Below, piece after piece: positions 8,214 through 17,140 of a stretch of 41,985 nucleotides of DNA. The notes under the pieces were generated by a model, which saw only the letters and a list, made by a program, of their open reading frames with translations, made no database searches and was not told where the DNA came from. The stretch is taken from positions 1 to 41,985 of the forward strand of contig DAHXND010000034.1 in the NCBI GenBank assembly GCA_027366675.1. Direction: 5' to 3'. Origin of the DNA: Acidimicrobiales bacterium (GTDB lineage Bacteria; Actinomycetota; Acidimicrobiia; Acidimicrobiales; JAMCQF01). Position 1 is the stretch's first letter, and each line of letters starts with the position of its first letter. A program made the translations under genes and the position numbers.

Positions 8214-9182
8214 ATGCCTCTAGTCGACGTAGCGCTGCTCATATGTGCGGCACTCCTCACGGCAGTGGTGAGTGGATCGAACGACGGGGCGACGCTCGTC
8301 GCCCTGAACACGCGGACCACCACCATCACTCCAGGGCTTGCCCTCATGGGCCTCTCGGCATTCGTGGCCTTCGGGCCGTTTCTTGTCGGGACGGCTGTGG
8401 CGAGAACGGTCGCGCGCGGACTCGTGGCTTTCGAACAATCCGGTGGGTCGCTCGCCTTCCTGGTGGCCGTCGCCTGTGCTCTGGCTGTAGTTTTCTTCCT
8501 GAGCCATCGAGGCATGCCGACGAGCGTTACGCTTGCTCTTACTGGCACCATCGTTGGCTCTGGCCTCGGGTTTCGCCTGCCCGTTCACTGGGCGACAGTG
8601 GGTGCGGTGCTTCTGGCGGGTCTGGTTGCTCCGCTTGGAGCAGCGCTGGCCGGGTATATCGTTGCCAGTATAGAGTTGCGGCTGAAGCCCCCGGCCCTTC
8701 CTCCAAGGGCAAGGCGGAATGCTGAACGGCTCGGGTTCCTGCTCGAGTGCTTCGCATACTCTTCCAACGATGCCGAGAAGCTGGTGGCGATCATGGCGAT
8801 AGCCATAGGAACCACGAGCGGTGCCATCAGGCTGTCTCCACTCGGTCAGATCGGCCTTGGCCTATGCTTCGCTCCAGGGATATTGCTGTCGCTGCGCCAG
8901 GTGGCGAGGCGCGTCTCGGAGAGGATGGTGCAGGTGCGCTCGGACACGGTGATAGGCGTGACGTTCTGCGCCTCCGGTGTGGTTCTGGCCTGTTCGGCCC
9001 TTGGCTATCCGATATCGTCGACCCAGGCTGCTACGGCCGCGCTCGTCGGCGTGGGTGCCCGGGTCGCGCCCAGGCGGGTTCAGTGGGGCGAGGCAGCGGC
9101 TATAGGATTGGCGTGGGTGGTGACATTGCCGTTGGCGTTGGGGCTGGCTGCCGGCGCCGGCTTCGTCATAAGGGCGCTATGA
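8214..9182 (+). CDS. PiT-family inorganic phosphate transporter
   Basis: A 322-residue, strongly hydrophobic protein with about nine to ten TM segments. The PiT signature appears near the N-terminus as SGSNDGATLVALNTRT, and the related internal motif as GYPISSTQAATAALVGVG in the second half, reflecting the inverted repeat of this family. It imports phosphate with H+ or a cation. The stop overlaps the next gene's start as ATGA, and the next gene encodes a DUF47/PhoU-like protein, the standard partner of PiT transporters. The start ATG 8214 has only a weak GAGCGGG upstream. The protein is shorter than E. coli PitA and closer to the compact actinobacterial forms. Confidence 0.92.
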   Translation: MPLVDVALLICAALLTAVVSGSNDGATLVALNTRTTTITPGLALMGLSAFVAFGPFLVGTAVARTVARGLVAFEQSGGSLAFLVAVACALAVVFFLSHRGMPTSVTLALTGTIVGSGLGFRLPVHWATVGAVLLAGLVAPLGAALAGYIVASIELRLKPPALPPRARRNAERLGFLLECFAYSSNDAEKLVAIMAIAIGTTSGAIRLSPLGQIGLGLCFAPGILLSLRQVARRVSERMVQVRSDTVIGVTFCASGVVLACSALGYPISSTQAATAALVGVGARVAPRRVQWGEAAAIGLAWVVTLPLALGLAAGAGFVIRAL

Positions 9183-9988
9183 GCAGGAACGCCGGAGGGC
9201 CTGAGCCGGTGGGCTCACCTGCATCTGCAGGGCCGGGGCCAGGGCCAGGGCCGGGCCGTGGGTCAGGGCAAAGCCCAAGGGAAGCAGGGCCAGGGCCAGG
9301 GCCAAGGGAAGCAGGGTCAGGGCCAAGGGAAGCAGGGAAACCATGGCAGCTAGAGCGACTCAGGGCCTTCCTGCGGAGCCTTGGCAAGGGCGCAGGTCGG
9401 GATCTGGTTGGCACGCTGGGCGAGCACCTGGACGTGGTGGAGGAGGCTCTGAGCGTCGTTACGTCGCTACTGGCTCGGGGTCTGGAGCGAGAAGATGCCT
9501 CGGAGCGCATACGGGATCTCGAGCACAGAGGCGACGATCTACGCAAGAAGCTGGTTGCCATGCTCGGTCGCGCCCTGGTTACGCCGATCGACAGGGAGGA
9601 CATCTATAGGTTGTCGCGATCCATCGACGATACCCTGGATGGGCTGCGTGACTTCGTACGTGAATGGGACATCTTCCACTTGAAGGATCCGGAAGCCCTT
9701 TCCCACGTGGTCGAGGCCATATCCCAGGCCGCGCGGGACATGCGGAGGGCGGTCGAGTGCATCGTGGATTCCCCCGAGGAGAGCTCCCCGTACGTAGTGG
9801 CCGCAGTGCGCGCGGCGAATCGTGTTCGCCTGGTTCATGAGGACGAGATAGCGCTACTGTTTGCAGGTGATCTCTCCATGAGGGTCATCAGGCAGCGCGA
9901 GCTTCTACATAGGCTCGATGCCATAGGCCTCCATCTCGTGAGGGCTGGGCAGATACTCTCGGATGCATTCGTGAAGAGAGGCGAGTAG
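9179..9988 (+). CDS. DUF47 / PhoU-like phosphate transport regulator
   Basis: A 269-residue protein. The all-helical DUF47 domain covers about residues 65-265, with markers such as LEHRGDDLRKKL, LVTPIDREDIYRLSRSIDD and IFHLKDPEALSHVV. Members sit next to PiT transporters and are thought to gate or tune them. ATG 9179 overlaps the transporter stop by 4 bases, so the track's longer start (8747) is a shadow of the transporter gene. The first ~57 residues are a Pro/Gly/Arg/Glu low-complexity stretch built from repeats (PREAGPGPG, PREAGSG, PREAG) that is not part of the family fold and looks like recent repeat growth. It forms an operon with the transporter and probably the USP 50 bases downstream. 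Confidence 0.92.
   Translation: MSRNAGGPEPVGSPASAGPGPGPGPGRGSGQSPREAGPGPGPREAGSGPREAGKPWQLERLRAFLRSLGKGAGRDLVGTLGEHLDVVEEALSVVTSLLARGLEREDASERIRDLEHRGDDLRKKLVAMLGRALVTPIDREDIYRLSRSIDDTLDGLRDFVREWDIFHLKDPEALSHVVEAISQAARDMRRAVECIVDSPEESSPYVVAAVRAANRVRLVHEDEIALLFAGDLSMRVIRQRELLHRLDAIGLHLVRAGQILSDAFVKRGE
9230..9338 (+). repeat. In-frame GC-rich repeats in the DUF47 N-terminus
   Basis: Runs of GGGCCA are followed by three copies of a ~21-bp unit (GGCCAAGGGAAGCAGGGNCAG) that encode a Pro-Gly/PREAG tail. They lie entirely before the conserved domain and keep the reading frame. Confidence 0.9.
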
Positions 9989-10038
9989 GGTGCTGGCTGC
10001 CCGCATACAAGGTCCGGCTAGACGGGAGGAATGTAGCG

Positions 10039-10545
10039 GTGACTAGCGGAGAGGTGTCTCCAGAGAATCAGGGTTCGAGGCAGGCAGGCACGGCAGGTGG
10101 AGGTGGCTCCAAGGCGGGCCAAAGCCAGCTTATTATCGTAGTGGGACTTGATGGGTCAGACGCATCGTCCAGAGCTTTGGAATGGGCTGTAGAGGAAGCC
10201 CGCCTGCGCGGAGGTGTCGTGAAAGCCGTGCGCGTCTGGGAGCTTCCGGTGCAACCGTACGAGGCATACATACCTCCCGAGGTCTATGGTGACGCTGCCA
10301 AGGATGCGGCAGTCAGTCTGCAGGAGCAGCTCACGAAAGTGCTTGGAGCGGAGAGGCCAGTAGAGGTGCTCAGCGAGGTCCACGAGGGAGACCCAGCCCA
10401 TGTGATCCTGGATCAGAGCAGGGACGCAATGATGATCGTGGTCGGATCCAGGGGCCTGGGTGGATTCGCGGGTGTTCTGCTCGGGTCTGTGAGCAGCCGG
10501 CTGGTTCATCATGCTCACTGCCCGGTTCTCGTTGTCCGTAGCTAG
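10039..10545 (+). CDS. Universal stress protein, single UspA domain
   Basis: A 168-residue protein. After a ~30-residue Gly/Ser-rich leader comes the beta-1 strand IIVVGLDGSDASSRALEWAVEEA, and near the end the ATP-binding motif GSRGLGGFAGVLLGSVSSRLVHHAHCPVLVV, which fits G-x2-G-x9-G-[ST]. It should therefore be an ATP-binding USP like mycobacterial Rv2623/Rv1996. GTG 10039 is preceded by GGGAGGA at good spacing; the ATG eight bases earlier is followed at once by TAG. It lies 50 bases after the DUF47 gene and likely belongs to that operon. USPs of this type support survival in hypoxia or stationary phase; the direct target is unknown. Confidence 0.94.
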   Translation: MTSGEVSPENQGSRQAGTAGGGGSKAGQSQLIIVVGLDGSDASSRALEWAVEEARLRGGVVKAVRVWELPVQPYEAYIPPEVYGDAAKDAAVSLQEQLTKVLGAERPVEVLSEVHEGDPAHVILDQSRDAMMIVVGSRGLGGFAGVLLGSVSSRLVHHAHCPVLVVRS

Positions 10546-10679
10546 GACTCGAGAGCTGGGACTCGAGAGCTGGGAGTCGAGCCGGGCTCAGGGCCCGCGC
10601 TGCCAGGGAAGGTGACCGGCCAGGTCTTCCAGGCGGGCGCCGAGGGCTGCGGCAGGTCTTCCAGGCGGGCGCCGAGGGC
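10545..10679. repeat. Two sets of short direct repeats in the convergent USP/ATPase gap
   Basis: The 151-base gap between the USP stop and the ATPase stop holds a 14-bp unit GGACTCGAGAGCTG repeated 2.6 times (10545-~10581). A perfect 27-bp direct repeat follows (CAGGTCTTCCAGGCGGGCGC + CGAGGGC at 10621-10647 and 10653-10679). GC-rich self-complementary parts (CTCGAG, GGGCCC) could fold, but there is no T-run typical of an intrinsic terminator. Confidence 0.9.
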
Positions 10680-10696
10680 CCGCTGAGCCAGAGCAG

Positions 10697-13258
10697 CTAT
10701 CTCGACAGGCCAGCCAGGCGGAAGACAGGTCCCTTCATTGCCTCAGCGACGAAGAGGTAGGCCACTCCCGCTCCCATTCCCAGGCCTAGGGCAGAGAGCC
10801 CGATAGGCGTCATGAGCCACCCTCGCCAGGCCAATACACTGACTACGATAAGATCTCCGAGAGAGCTGGCACCGAGCCAGGTGCTTGGTAGCGATGACCA
10901 GAAGTGCCTTCTTTCTCGCACGGCATAGATGGTGGCCTGGGCAGATGAGACTAGCCATATGAAGGTCAGGGTCTGGAGCGCTCCAGTGTGCAGCCCGAGC
11001 CCATAGTCTCCTGCCAGCCAGATCCCGAAGGACATAACTATTAGAGGCAGGGCAAGCCCCACGGAGGCCAGTATCAGCGAGCGCACGCTCCAGCGCTCGG
11101 GCTCGCGCGGCGTGCCTACGCGGTCTGTTGCGAGCGACATCGTGGCGAAGTTATTGGCGAGAAGCAGCAGTACCACGAGCAGAGGCGTGGTGACGAACTT
11201 GCCGAAGACGATCAGGCCGATGCTCAGGAAGAACGATACCTGCAACGTCTTCACGATCTTGTTCAGTGTATAGGTGAGCATGCGCTCATGGATGCGCCGG
11301 CTCACCTCCACGCCATGCACCAGGTTGTCCAGCCCGAGCGTCGTGAGCACGAGGCTGGCTGCAGCCTTTGCGACATCGGTGGCACTGGCGACGGCTACTC
11401 CTACCTCTGCCTTCGATAGCGCAGGGGCATCGTTGACGCCATCGCCCGTCATCCCGACGACCAGCCCCCGACGCTGGAGGCGGTCGACGAGCCGGAGCTT
11501 GTCCTCAGGTAGCACCTCGGCATATACGTCGCAGGCACCGGCAGCCTCGCTGGCGGCTGTAACAGCGGGGCTGCCAGCTGTAACAGCGGGGCTGGCGGCT
11601 GTAACAGCGGGGCTGGCGGCTGTAGTTCCTCCGTGACTGGCCGCGCGCTGAGACTCGATGGCTCGAGGGTTCCCGGTAGCACTGCTCGAAGCGGCGCCGT
11701 CCCCGGCAGTGCTCGAGCCCTCGCTATCGCGCAGGACCGCGGCAGAGCAGGCCCTGCTTCCTATCCCTACCTTCCCGGCTATGGCACGTCCGGTGGCGAT
11801 TGAGTCACCTGTCACCATGATGACCCTGATCCCCAGGTCATGCAGGTCCTTCACGAGCTTCGCCGAATCTGGCCGGGGAGGGTCTGCCATCGCGATCAGG
11901 CCCAGGAAGGTGGGCGTTCCCTGCGGCTCGCCCTCGGCCACCCCGAGCACACGCGATCCACTCGAGGCGAGTCTGGTCACCTCGTCCCTAACCTGGTCGG
12001 GCGGGATAGAGCAGAGCTCGGCTACCACCTGGGGCGCCCCTTTTATCACGCGGACTTGGCCAGAGGTAGTCTCGACGATTGCCTCACAACGTTTCGTATC
12101 GGGAGAGAATGGCGTCACCTTTATTGCGTGACCCAGGGGGGTCAGGCCTTTGTCGCGTGCCGCGCCAAGCACTGCGAGGTCGAGGGGGTCCTGGGTAGCT
12201 TCGTCGCTGGCGGCCGCTGCCACCTGCAGTACCAGATCCGCCGTCGCCTTCGAGATCGGTACGGTCTCGTCCACGGCGAGTGTGTTCTGAGTGATCGTCC
12301 CCGTTTTGTCAGTGCAGAGGACCTCCATGCTGGCTGCTTCCTCGATGGCTGCCAGGTGCGTCACCAGGACTCCCTCGCCTGCGAGCTCTCTGGCGCCGAG
12401 AGCGCTTGCCAGAGTGAAGGTGGTCGGGAGCGCTATGGGGACGGCTGCTACCACCAGGATCACGATGAAAGGCAGGAGTTGCTCCCAGCCCAGGTGGCGC
12501 AGGAACCCGTCGCCGAGGGCCACGACCGCGAGGCCCACGTCCAAGATGAGTAGGGCCTTCACGAAGCCCATGATGAGTTGCTCCAGCCGGCCTGGGGCAT
12601 GCGTGGTCGCGACGAGCTCTGCGGTGCGACCGTAGTACGTGCCGGATCCCGTGCCTGTGACCTCCCCAGTCGCCTCGCCCCGTACGACGAGGGACCCCGA
12701 ATAGGCCGTGGCGCCCTGCCTGGAGGTGACGGCCAGGGATTCGCCTGTCAGGGCAGACTGGTCCAGGGACACCTCCCCGCCCTGAAGCTGCAGGTCGGCT
12801 GGCACGAGGTCTCCCTGTCTGATGTGCACGAGGTCGCCCTTCACGATCTCGGCTGCTTCGATCTCCCTCCACGAGCCGTCGCGTTTCACCCTGGCCCGGA
12901 TGGAAAGGCGTTGCTTCAGCAGCTCCAAGGCCTCTGCCGCCCCACCTTCCTCCCGGAAGGCAAGGGTGGCGTCGAGAGCGACAAGGATCGCAATGACTAT
13001 GGCCTGGGCGTAGTTGCCTAGCGCGAGCTCGAGAACTATCGCAGCTTCCAGCAGCCAGGGCACCGGCCCCCAGAGCTTCGCCAGGAAGGCAAGGAGATGA
13101 TTCTGTTTCGGATCAGGGATGGCATTCGGGCCGTCGCGCTCGAGCCTGCGGCGAGCTTCGGTGCTGGTCAGTCCTGGCGGATCGTCAGGAGGGGGGCTCG
13201 GCTGGTCCCCATGCGCTGGCTGGCCTTCCTGGTGCCAGGCGAGCTCTTCAGTGCCCAA
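10697..13258 (-). CDS. P-type ATPase, plasma-membrane H+-ATPase-like (type IIIA)
   Basis: An 853-residue cation pump. In order: N-terminal cation-ATPase domain, actuator motif SALTGES, M4 motif AAVPIALPTTFTL, phosphorylation site CTDKTGT with the catalytic Asp, hinge TGDGVNDAPALSKA, and a C-terminal TM block. The short N-domain and DPPRPDS segment place it with type IIIA H+-ATPases. In M6 the family pattern LNDGTIM/ANDF reads LANNFATM, so the Asp that carries the proton in plant AHA2 (Asp684) appears to be Asn. A ~60-residue Ala/Ser/Thr insert built from a 21-bp repeat sits in the P-domain between GDSIATGRAIAGKVGIG and VYAEVLPEDKL. The start is TTG 13258 with GGAG upstream, overlapping ackA by 11 bases; last gene of the five-gene operon. 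It would spend ATP on ion export. Confidence 0.92.
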   Translation of the reverse strand: MGTEELAWHQEGQPAHGDQPSPPPDDPPGLTSTEARRRLERDGPNAIPDPKQNHLLAFLAKLWGPVPWLLEAAIVLELALGNYAQAIVIAILVALDATLAFREEGGAAEALELLKQRLSIRARVKRDGSWREIEAAEIVKGDLVHIRQGDLVPADLQLQGGEVSLDQSALTGESLAVTSRQGATAYSGSLVVRGEATGEVTGTGSGTYYGRTAELVATTHAPGRLEQLIMGFVKALLILDVGLAVVALGDGFLRHLGWEQLLPFIVILVVAAVPIALPTTFTLASALGARELAGEGVLVTHLAAIEEAASMEVLCTDKTGTITQNTLAVDETVPISKATADLVLQVAAAASDEATQDPLDLAVLGAARDKGLTPLGHAIKVTPFSPDTKRCEAIVETTSGQVRVIKGAPQVVAELCSIPPDQVRDEVTRLASSGSRVLGVAEGEPQGTPTFLGLIAMADPPRPDSAKLVKDLHDLGIRVIMVTGDSIATGRAIAGKVGIGSRACSAAVLRDSEGSSTAGDGAASSSATGNPRAIESQRAASHGGTTAASPAVTAASPAVTAGSPAVTAASEAAGACDVYAEVLPEDKLRLVDRLQRRGLVVGMTGDGVNDAPALSKAEVGVAVASATDVAKAAASLVLTTLGLDNLVHGVEVSRRIHERMLTYTLNKIVKTLQVSFFLSIGLIVFGKFVTTPLLVVLLLLANNFATMSLATDRVGTPREPERWSVRSLILASVGLALPLIVMSFGIWLAGDYGLGLHTGALQTLTFIWLVSSAQATIYAVRERRHFWSSLPSTWLGASSLGDLIVVSVLAWRGWLMTPIGLSALGLGMGAGVAYLFVAEAMKGPVFRLAGLSR
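11556..11625 (-). repeat. In-frame 21-bp tandem repeat in the ATPase P-domain
   Basis: GCTGTAACAGCGGGGCTGNC+N units start at 11556, 11577 and 11598 with a partial fourth. Read on the coding strand they give repeated (A)ASPAVTA heptads. The block lies between conserved P-domain motifs, where normal type IIIA pumps have only a short loop. Confidence 0.93.
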
Positions 13259-14504
13259 CGCTGACTCCGCCCCCTCCGAGCAGCCGAGCAGCCTGGCGAG
13301 CCATGATCAGATCTTCACGTGCGTGGACGACGGCCGCGGCTGGCATCCTGCGCGGGGCTTCTGCGGCCGGGGCTGGAGCGTCGAGCGATATGATGCGGTC
13401 CCCCGAGGCATGCTCGTTCTTCCCGGCGTCGAGCTCGAAGCCTAGGAACGATAGATGCTGGCAAACCTCACGCCGAAGCGCGGCGGAGCCTTCTCCTGCG
13501 CCAGCCGTGAAGGTCAGGACGTCCACGCCGCCCATGGCTGACACCATCGCAGCTATGGCTGCACACAGGCGGTGGAGGTACAGCTCCCAGGCCAGAATGC
13601 AGCGCTCGTCTCCGGCAGCAGCGCCATCTATCACCTTGGCCAGATCAGCGTGACCGCTGAGGCCGAGCAGCCCCGACTCGTGCTCCAGGGCCTCCTCGAC
13701 GGCTGAAGCTTCCATGCCTTCTCTCTGGATCAGGTGAAGTATCACACCCGGATCCAGCGAGCCCGATCGTGTTGCCATGACCAGTCCTTCGAGCGGGGTG
13801 AATCCCATGGTCGTATCCACGGCGCTCGCTCCTACGACAGCGGCGAGCGAAGCACCGGAGCCCAGATGCGCGCTCACGATGCGCAGTCCATACGGGTCGG
13901 CACCGAGAAGCTCGGCAGTCCTCTGCGACGCCCACTGGTGCGAGAGACCATGGAATCCGTAGCGCCTGATGCCGAGAGCTCGCGTCCAGTGTTCAGGCAC
14001 TGCGTATGCTCTCGCGGCAGGGGGCATGGTAGCGAAGAATGCTGTGTCGAAGCAGCCGACTGAGGGAATGTCAGGTGCCAGCGAACGTACCTTGTCTATC
14101 AGGGCAAGAGCTGCGGGGTTATGAAGGGGGGCTAGATCAGCGAGGTCCGCGAGCTTGGATTCTTCCAAGGGATCAAGGAGAATAGGCTTCGTGAAGAGCG
14201 TTCCTCCGTGAACGATCCTGTGAGCGCTGGCTTCAGGCGAGTAAGAGGCGACCATCTCTGATAGAGCATCGCTGAGTGAGGGTGTGCCGGGTGGCGGCAG
14301 ATTCCTGACCAAGACGTCCCTGTAGGCCGTGTCCCTGTAGGCCGTGTCCCTGTAGGGCTGATCCCTGCCTGGCTCATCCCCGGGAACGGAAGCCTGGGTA
14401 GGCGAGATGCCACTCGGTTCCCCAGGCTCTGCCGACGCCTCACCTACGTCCACGATAGAGCACTTCGTAGAGCTGCTCCCGGCGTTCACCGTGAGAACCC
14501 TCAC
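13248..14504 (-). CDS. ackA: Acetate kinase
   Basis: Converts acetyl phosphate and ADP to acetate and ATP. The 418-residue sequence has the family markers in order: [14 protein letters not shown] at the N-terminus, RIVHGG (substrate Arg), [12 protein letters not shown] (catalytic Asp), [27 protein letters not shown] (second catalytic Arg) and FTAGAGEGS near the end (metal-binding Glu). GTG 14504 overlaps the phosphoketolase stop as GTGA, so the enzyme is translationally coupled to its acetyl-phosphate source. A ~50-residue insert at about 23-70 contains a YRDTA repeat and separates the first strand from the rest of the N-domain; it is absent from typical AckA proteins. No phosphotransacetylase gene is nearby, which fits direct use of acetyl phosphate from phosphoketolase. 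Confidence 0.96.
   Translation of the reverse strand: MRVLTVNAGSSSTKCSIVDVGEASAEPGEPSGISPTQASVPGDEPGRDQPYRDTAYRDTAYRDVLVRNLPPPGTPSLSDALSEMVASYSPEASAHRIVHGGTLFTKPILLDPLEESKLADLADLAPLHNPAALALIDKVRSLAPDIPSVGCFDTAFFATMPPAARAYAVPEHWTRALGIRRYGFHGLSHQWASQRTAELLGADPYGLRIVSAHLGSGASLAAVVGASAVDTTMGFTPLEGLVMATRSGSLDPGVILHLIQREGMEASAVEEALEHESGLLGLSGHADLAKVIDGAAAGDERCILAWELYLHRLCAAIAAMVSAMGGVDVLTFTAGAGEGSAALRREVCQHLSFLGFELDAGKNEHASGDRIISLDAPAPAAEAPRRMPAAAVVHAREDLIMARQAARLLGGGGVSVGH
14316..14360 (-). repeat. In-frame 15-bp tandem repeat in ackA
   Basis: Three units of GTCCCTGTAGGCCGT (14316, 14331, and a variant at 14346) encode [13 protein letters not shown] on the minus strand. They lie in a non-conserved insert near residue 55 of acetate kinase. 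Confidence 0.93.
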
Positions 14505-17140
14505 GTGCGCTGCTCGGAGCGAGCCCCAGCTTTCTTGGCCGCCCCGCCAGGCTTCTTGGCGGACGCAGGCGCGGTCCTCTTGGCCGCCCCGCCAGGCTTC
14601 TTGGCAGGCACCCCAGGCTTCTTGGCCGCCCCGCCAGGCTTCTTGCCGGTCCCAGGCGCAGAGCGCTGGCTTGCTGCATCACCTGCCCAACGCCAGCTCT
14701 GGATCTCGGGGAGGTCCTCCCCAGTCTCGACTATGTAGCGCTCGTGCTGATCGAGCTTGTCGCGCACCCACTGCTTCGTGTAGGCGGTGTACGGTGCCAG
14801 AGATGGAACGCGCTCAGATACGTCACTGACCAGATGGAAGCGGTCCATCTCATTCGCGACCGTCATGTCGAACGGCGTGGTGACGCTGCCCTCTTCTTTG
14901 TATCCACGTACGTGAATGTTGCGATGGTTCGTCCGTCGGTAGGTGAGCCGGTGGACCAGCCATGGATAGCCGTGGAATGCGAATATGACGGGCTTGTCCC
15001 TGGTGAACAAAGCATCGAAGTCGTTGTCGCTCAGGGCGTGAGGGTGCTCGCCGGGGGGCTGGAGCACCATGAGGTCTACCACGTTCACCACCCTGATCTT
15101 CAGCTCGGGGAAACGCCCGCGCAGTATGTCGACGGCTGCCAGGATCTCGAGGGTCGGCACGTCTCCAGCGCATGCCATGACGACGTCGGGTTCCCCTCCG
15201 CCATCGCTGCTGGCCCACTCCCATATGCCGATACCGGCAGCGCAGTGCCGCATCGCAGAGTCCATGTCCAGCCATACAGGGGCTGCAGTCTTGTCCGCGA
15301 CGATCGCATTCACCTTGTTCCGCGAGGTAAGGCAGTGCTCGGTCACGGACAGGAGGCAGTTCGCATCCGGCGGGAGGTAGATCCTTACGAGGGAGGCCTT
15401 CTTGTTCACCATGAGGTCCAGGAATCCAGGGTCCTGATGGGTGAAGCCGTTATGGTCCTGGCGCCAGACATGAGAGGTCAGTAGGTAGTTCAGGGAGGGG
15501 ATGGGCCTGCGCCACGGTATCTCGTTGCACTTCGTTATCCACTTCGCGTGCTGGTTGAACATGGAGTCGACTACGTGAGCGAACGCCTCGTAGGTATCCA
15601 GCAGCCCGTGGCGACCCGTCAGCAGGTAGCCCTCCAGCCATCCCTGGCAAAGATGCTCACTCAAGACATCCATCACACGTCCGTCTTGTGACAGGAACTC
15701 GTCGGTGGCGAGGATCTCTCCCATGAACTCGTGGTTCGTTACCTCGAAAAGATGGGTCAGCCGGTTGGATGAGGTCTCGTCCGGCCCGAATATCCGGAAG
15801 CGGTCAGGGTTCGCCGTGATCACATCCCTGAGCCAGGCGCTGAGCACCCGGGTGGCTTCTGCGTCCACTTCGCCTGGGGCCTCCAGATGGACGGCATAAG
15901 GCTCTATCGCCGGCAGCACGAGATCTTTGGCCAGGATGCCACCATTGGCGTGGGGATTCGCACTCATCCGCCGCTCGCCTTTCGGAGCTAGGGCCAGTAC
16001 CTCTTCCATGGGTGCTCCGGACTTGTCGAAAAGCTCTGCCGGTTCGTAGCTCTCCAGCCATGCGACTAGCTGCTTCATCTCCGAGGTGTCCGTGCGCGGG
16101 TTCTCGAGCGGGGTCAGGTGGCAGCGCCACGTACCTTCGGCGGGCTGGCCGTTCACGATCTTCGGAGCGGTCCAACCCGCCGGCGTCCTGAAGATGATCA
16201 TCGGCCAGCGCGGGCGGGCGGGGTGTTCCGCAGGGGCTCTCAGGGCACGCTCTTTCCGCGCAGCAGATCGGGATGTGCCGCCTGATCGCAGTCCTGGTGC
16301 CCCTGCCGGGATCTGTCCCCTCGCCGAGCTCTGGATCTCGCGTATCTCTTTCACGCAACGATCCAGAGCTGTTGCCAGGAGCTGGTGCATCTCCAGCGGA
16401 TCGTCACCCTCAACGGTGATGGGTTCCCATCCATAGCCACGCATAAGGTCGTCCAGCTCGCTGGCTGGGATCCGCGCGAGGACGGTCGGGAGAGCGATCT
16501 TATAGCCGTCCAGGTGGAGGATCGGGAGGACCGCACCATCTGTCTCGGGATTCAGGAACTTGTTCGAGTGCCAGCTAGCTGCCAGCGGTCCCGTCTCCGA
16601 TTCCCCGTCGCTCACTATCGCGGCGACAACGAGATCTGGGTTATCGAAAGCGGCTCCGAATGCGTGGAGGATGCTGTAGCCGAGCTCGCCGCCTTCGTGA
16701 ATGGAGCCCGGTGTCTCCGGCGCAGCGTGGCTGGGAACGCCGCGCGGGAAGGAGAACTGCCGGAACAGCTTCCGGAGCCCTTCGCGGTCGAGGCCGATAC
16801 CCGGGTATACCTCGCTGTAGGTCCCGTCGAGGTACGCACCCGAGATCATGGAGTGCCCGCAATGGCCCGGGCCGGTTATGTAGATCATGTCCAGGTCGTA
16901 GCGGGTGATCAGGCGGTTCAGGTGGGCGTAGATGAAGTTAAGGCCAGGGGCGGATCCCCAGTGGCCGAGCAGGGTCGGCTTTATATCGGAGGTACGAAGC
17001 GGAGTCTCGAGAAGGGGGTTGCCCATCAGGTAGGTCTGCCCGAGGGTGAGGTAGTTCGCCGTGCGCCACCAGTTGTTCATGGCCCGCAGCTCTTCTTCCG
17101 CGAGGGGTCCTGGTGGGATGGTGGTTGTTCTGCTGGTCAT
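14501..17140 (-). CDS. xfp: Xylulose-5-phosphate/fructose-6-phosphate phosphoketolase with Lys-rich tail
   Basis: A thiamine diphosphate enzyme that splits xylulose-5-P (and often fructose-6-P) with phosphate into acetyl phosphate and a shorter sugar phosphate. Markers: N-terminal [42 protein letters not shown], and the cofactor motif [19 protein letters not shown] at ~178-196. The middle domain includes [12 protein letters not shown], and the C-domain has [15 protein letters not shown] and [20 protein letters not shown] 17140 overlaps the GH65 stop (ATGA) and the stop overlaps ackA. Unusual: an Arg/Ala-rich insert near residue 290, and after the conserved end (WRWAG) a ~50-residue tail of [11 protein letters not shown] repeats like histone-H1 or mycobacterial HupB tails. 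Cytosolic; total length is 879 against the usual ~800. Confidence 0.96.
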   Translation of the reverse strand: MTSRTTTIPPGPLAEEELRAMNNWWRTANYLTLGQTYLMGNPLLETPLRTSDIKPTLLGHWGSAPGLNFIYAHLNRLITRYDLDMIYITGPGHCGHSMISGAYLDGTYSEVYPGIGLDREGLRKLFRQFSFPRGVPSHAAPETPGSIHEGGELGYSILHAFGAAFDNPDLVVAAIVSDGESETGPLAASWHSNKFLNPETDGAVLPILHLDGYKIALPTVLARIPASELDDLMRGYGWEPITVEGDDPLEMHQLLATALDRCVKEIREIQSSARGQIPAGAPGLRSGGTSRSAARKERALRAPAEHPARPRWPMIIFRTPAGWTAPKIVNGQPAEGTWRCHLTPLENPRTDTSEMKQLVAWLESYEPAELFDKSGAPMEEVLALAPKGERRMSANPHANGGILAKDLVLPAIEPYAVHLEAPGEVDAEATRVLSAWLRDVITANPDRFRIFGPDETSSNRLTHLFEVTNHEFMGEILATDEFLSQDGRVMDVLSEHLCQGWLEGYLLTGRHGLLDTYEAFAHVVDSMFNQHAKWITKCNEIPWRRPIPSLNYLLTSHVWRQDHNGFTHQDPGFLDLMVNKKASLVRIYLPPDANCLLSVTEHCLTSRNKVNAIVADKTAAPVWLDMDSAMRHCAAGIGIWEWASSDGGGEPDVVMACAGDVPTLEILAAVDILRGRFPELKIRVVNVVDLMVLQPPGEHPHALSDNDFDALFTRDKPVIFAFHGYPWLVHRLTYRRTNHRNIHVRGYKEEGSVTTPFDMTVANEMDRFHLVSDVSERVPSLAPYTAYTKQWVRDKLDQHERYIVETGEDLPEIQSWRWAGDAASQRSAPGTGKKPGGAAKKPGVPAKKPGGAAKRTAPASAKKPGGAAKKAGARSEQRT
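14522..14662 (-). repeat. In-frame repeats coding the KKPGGAA tail of phosphoketolase
   Basis: Several near-identical ~24-39 bp units share CTTGGCCGCCCCGCCAGGCT (plus strand) and encode [21 protein letters not shown] and KKAGA blocks. They occupy the extreme 3' end of the gene after the last conserved phosphoketolase segment. Confidence 0.92.

Noticed and set aside
11840-12553. Plus-strand ORF of 237 residues
   Set aside because: Antisense of the P-type ATPase; Arg/Gly/His-rich shadow frame.
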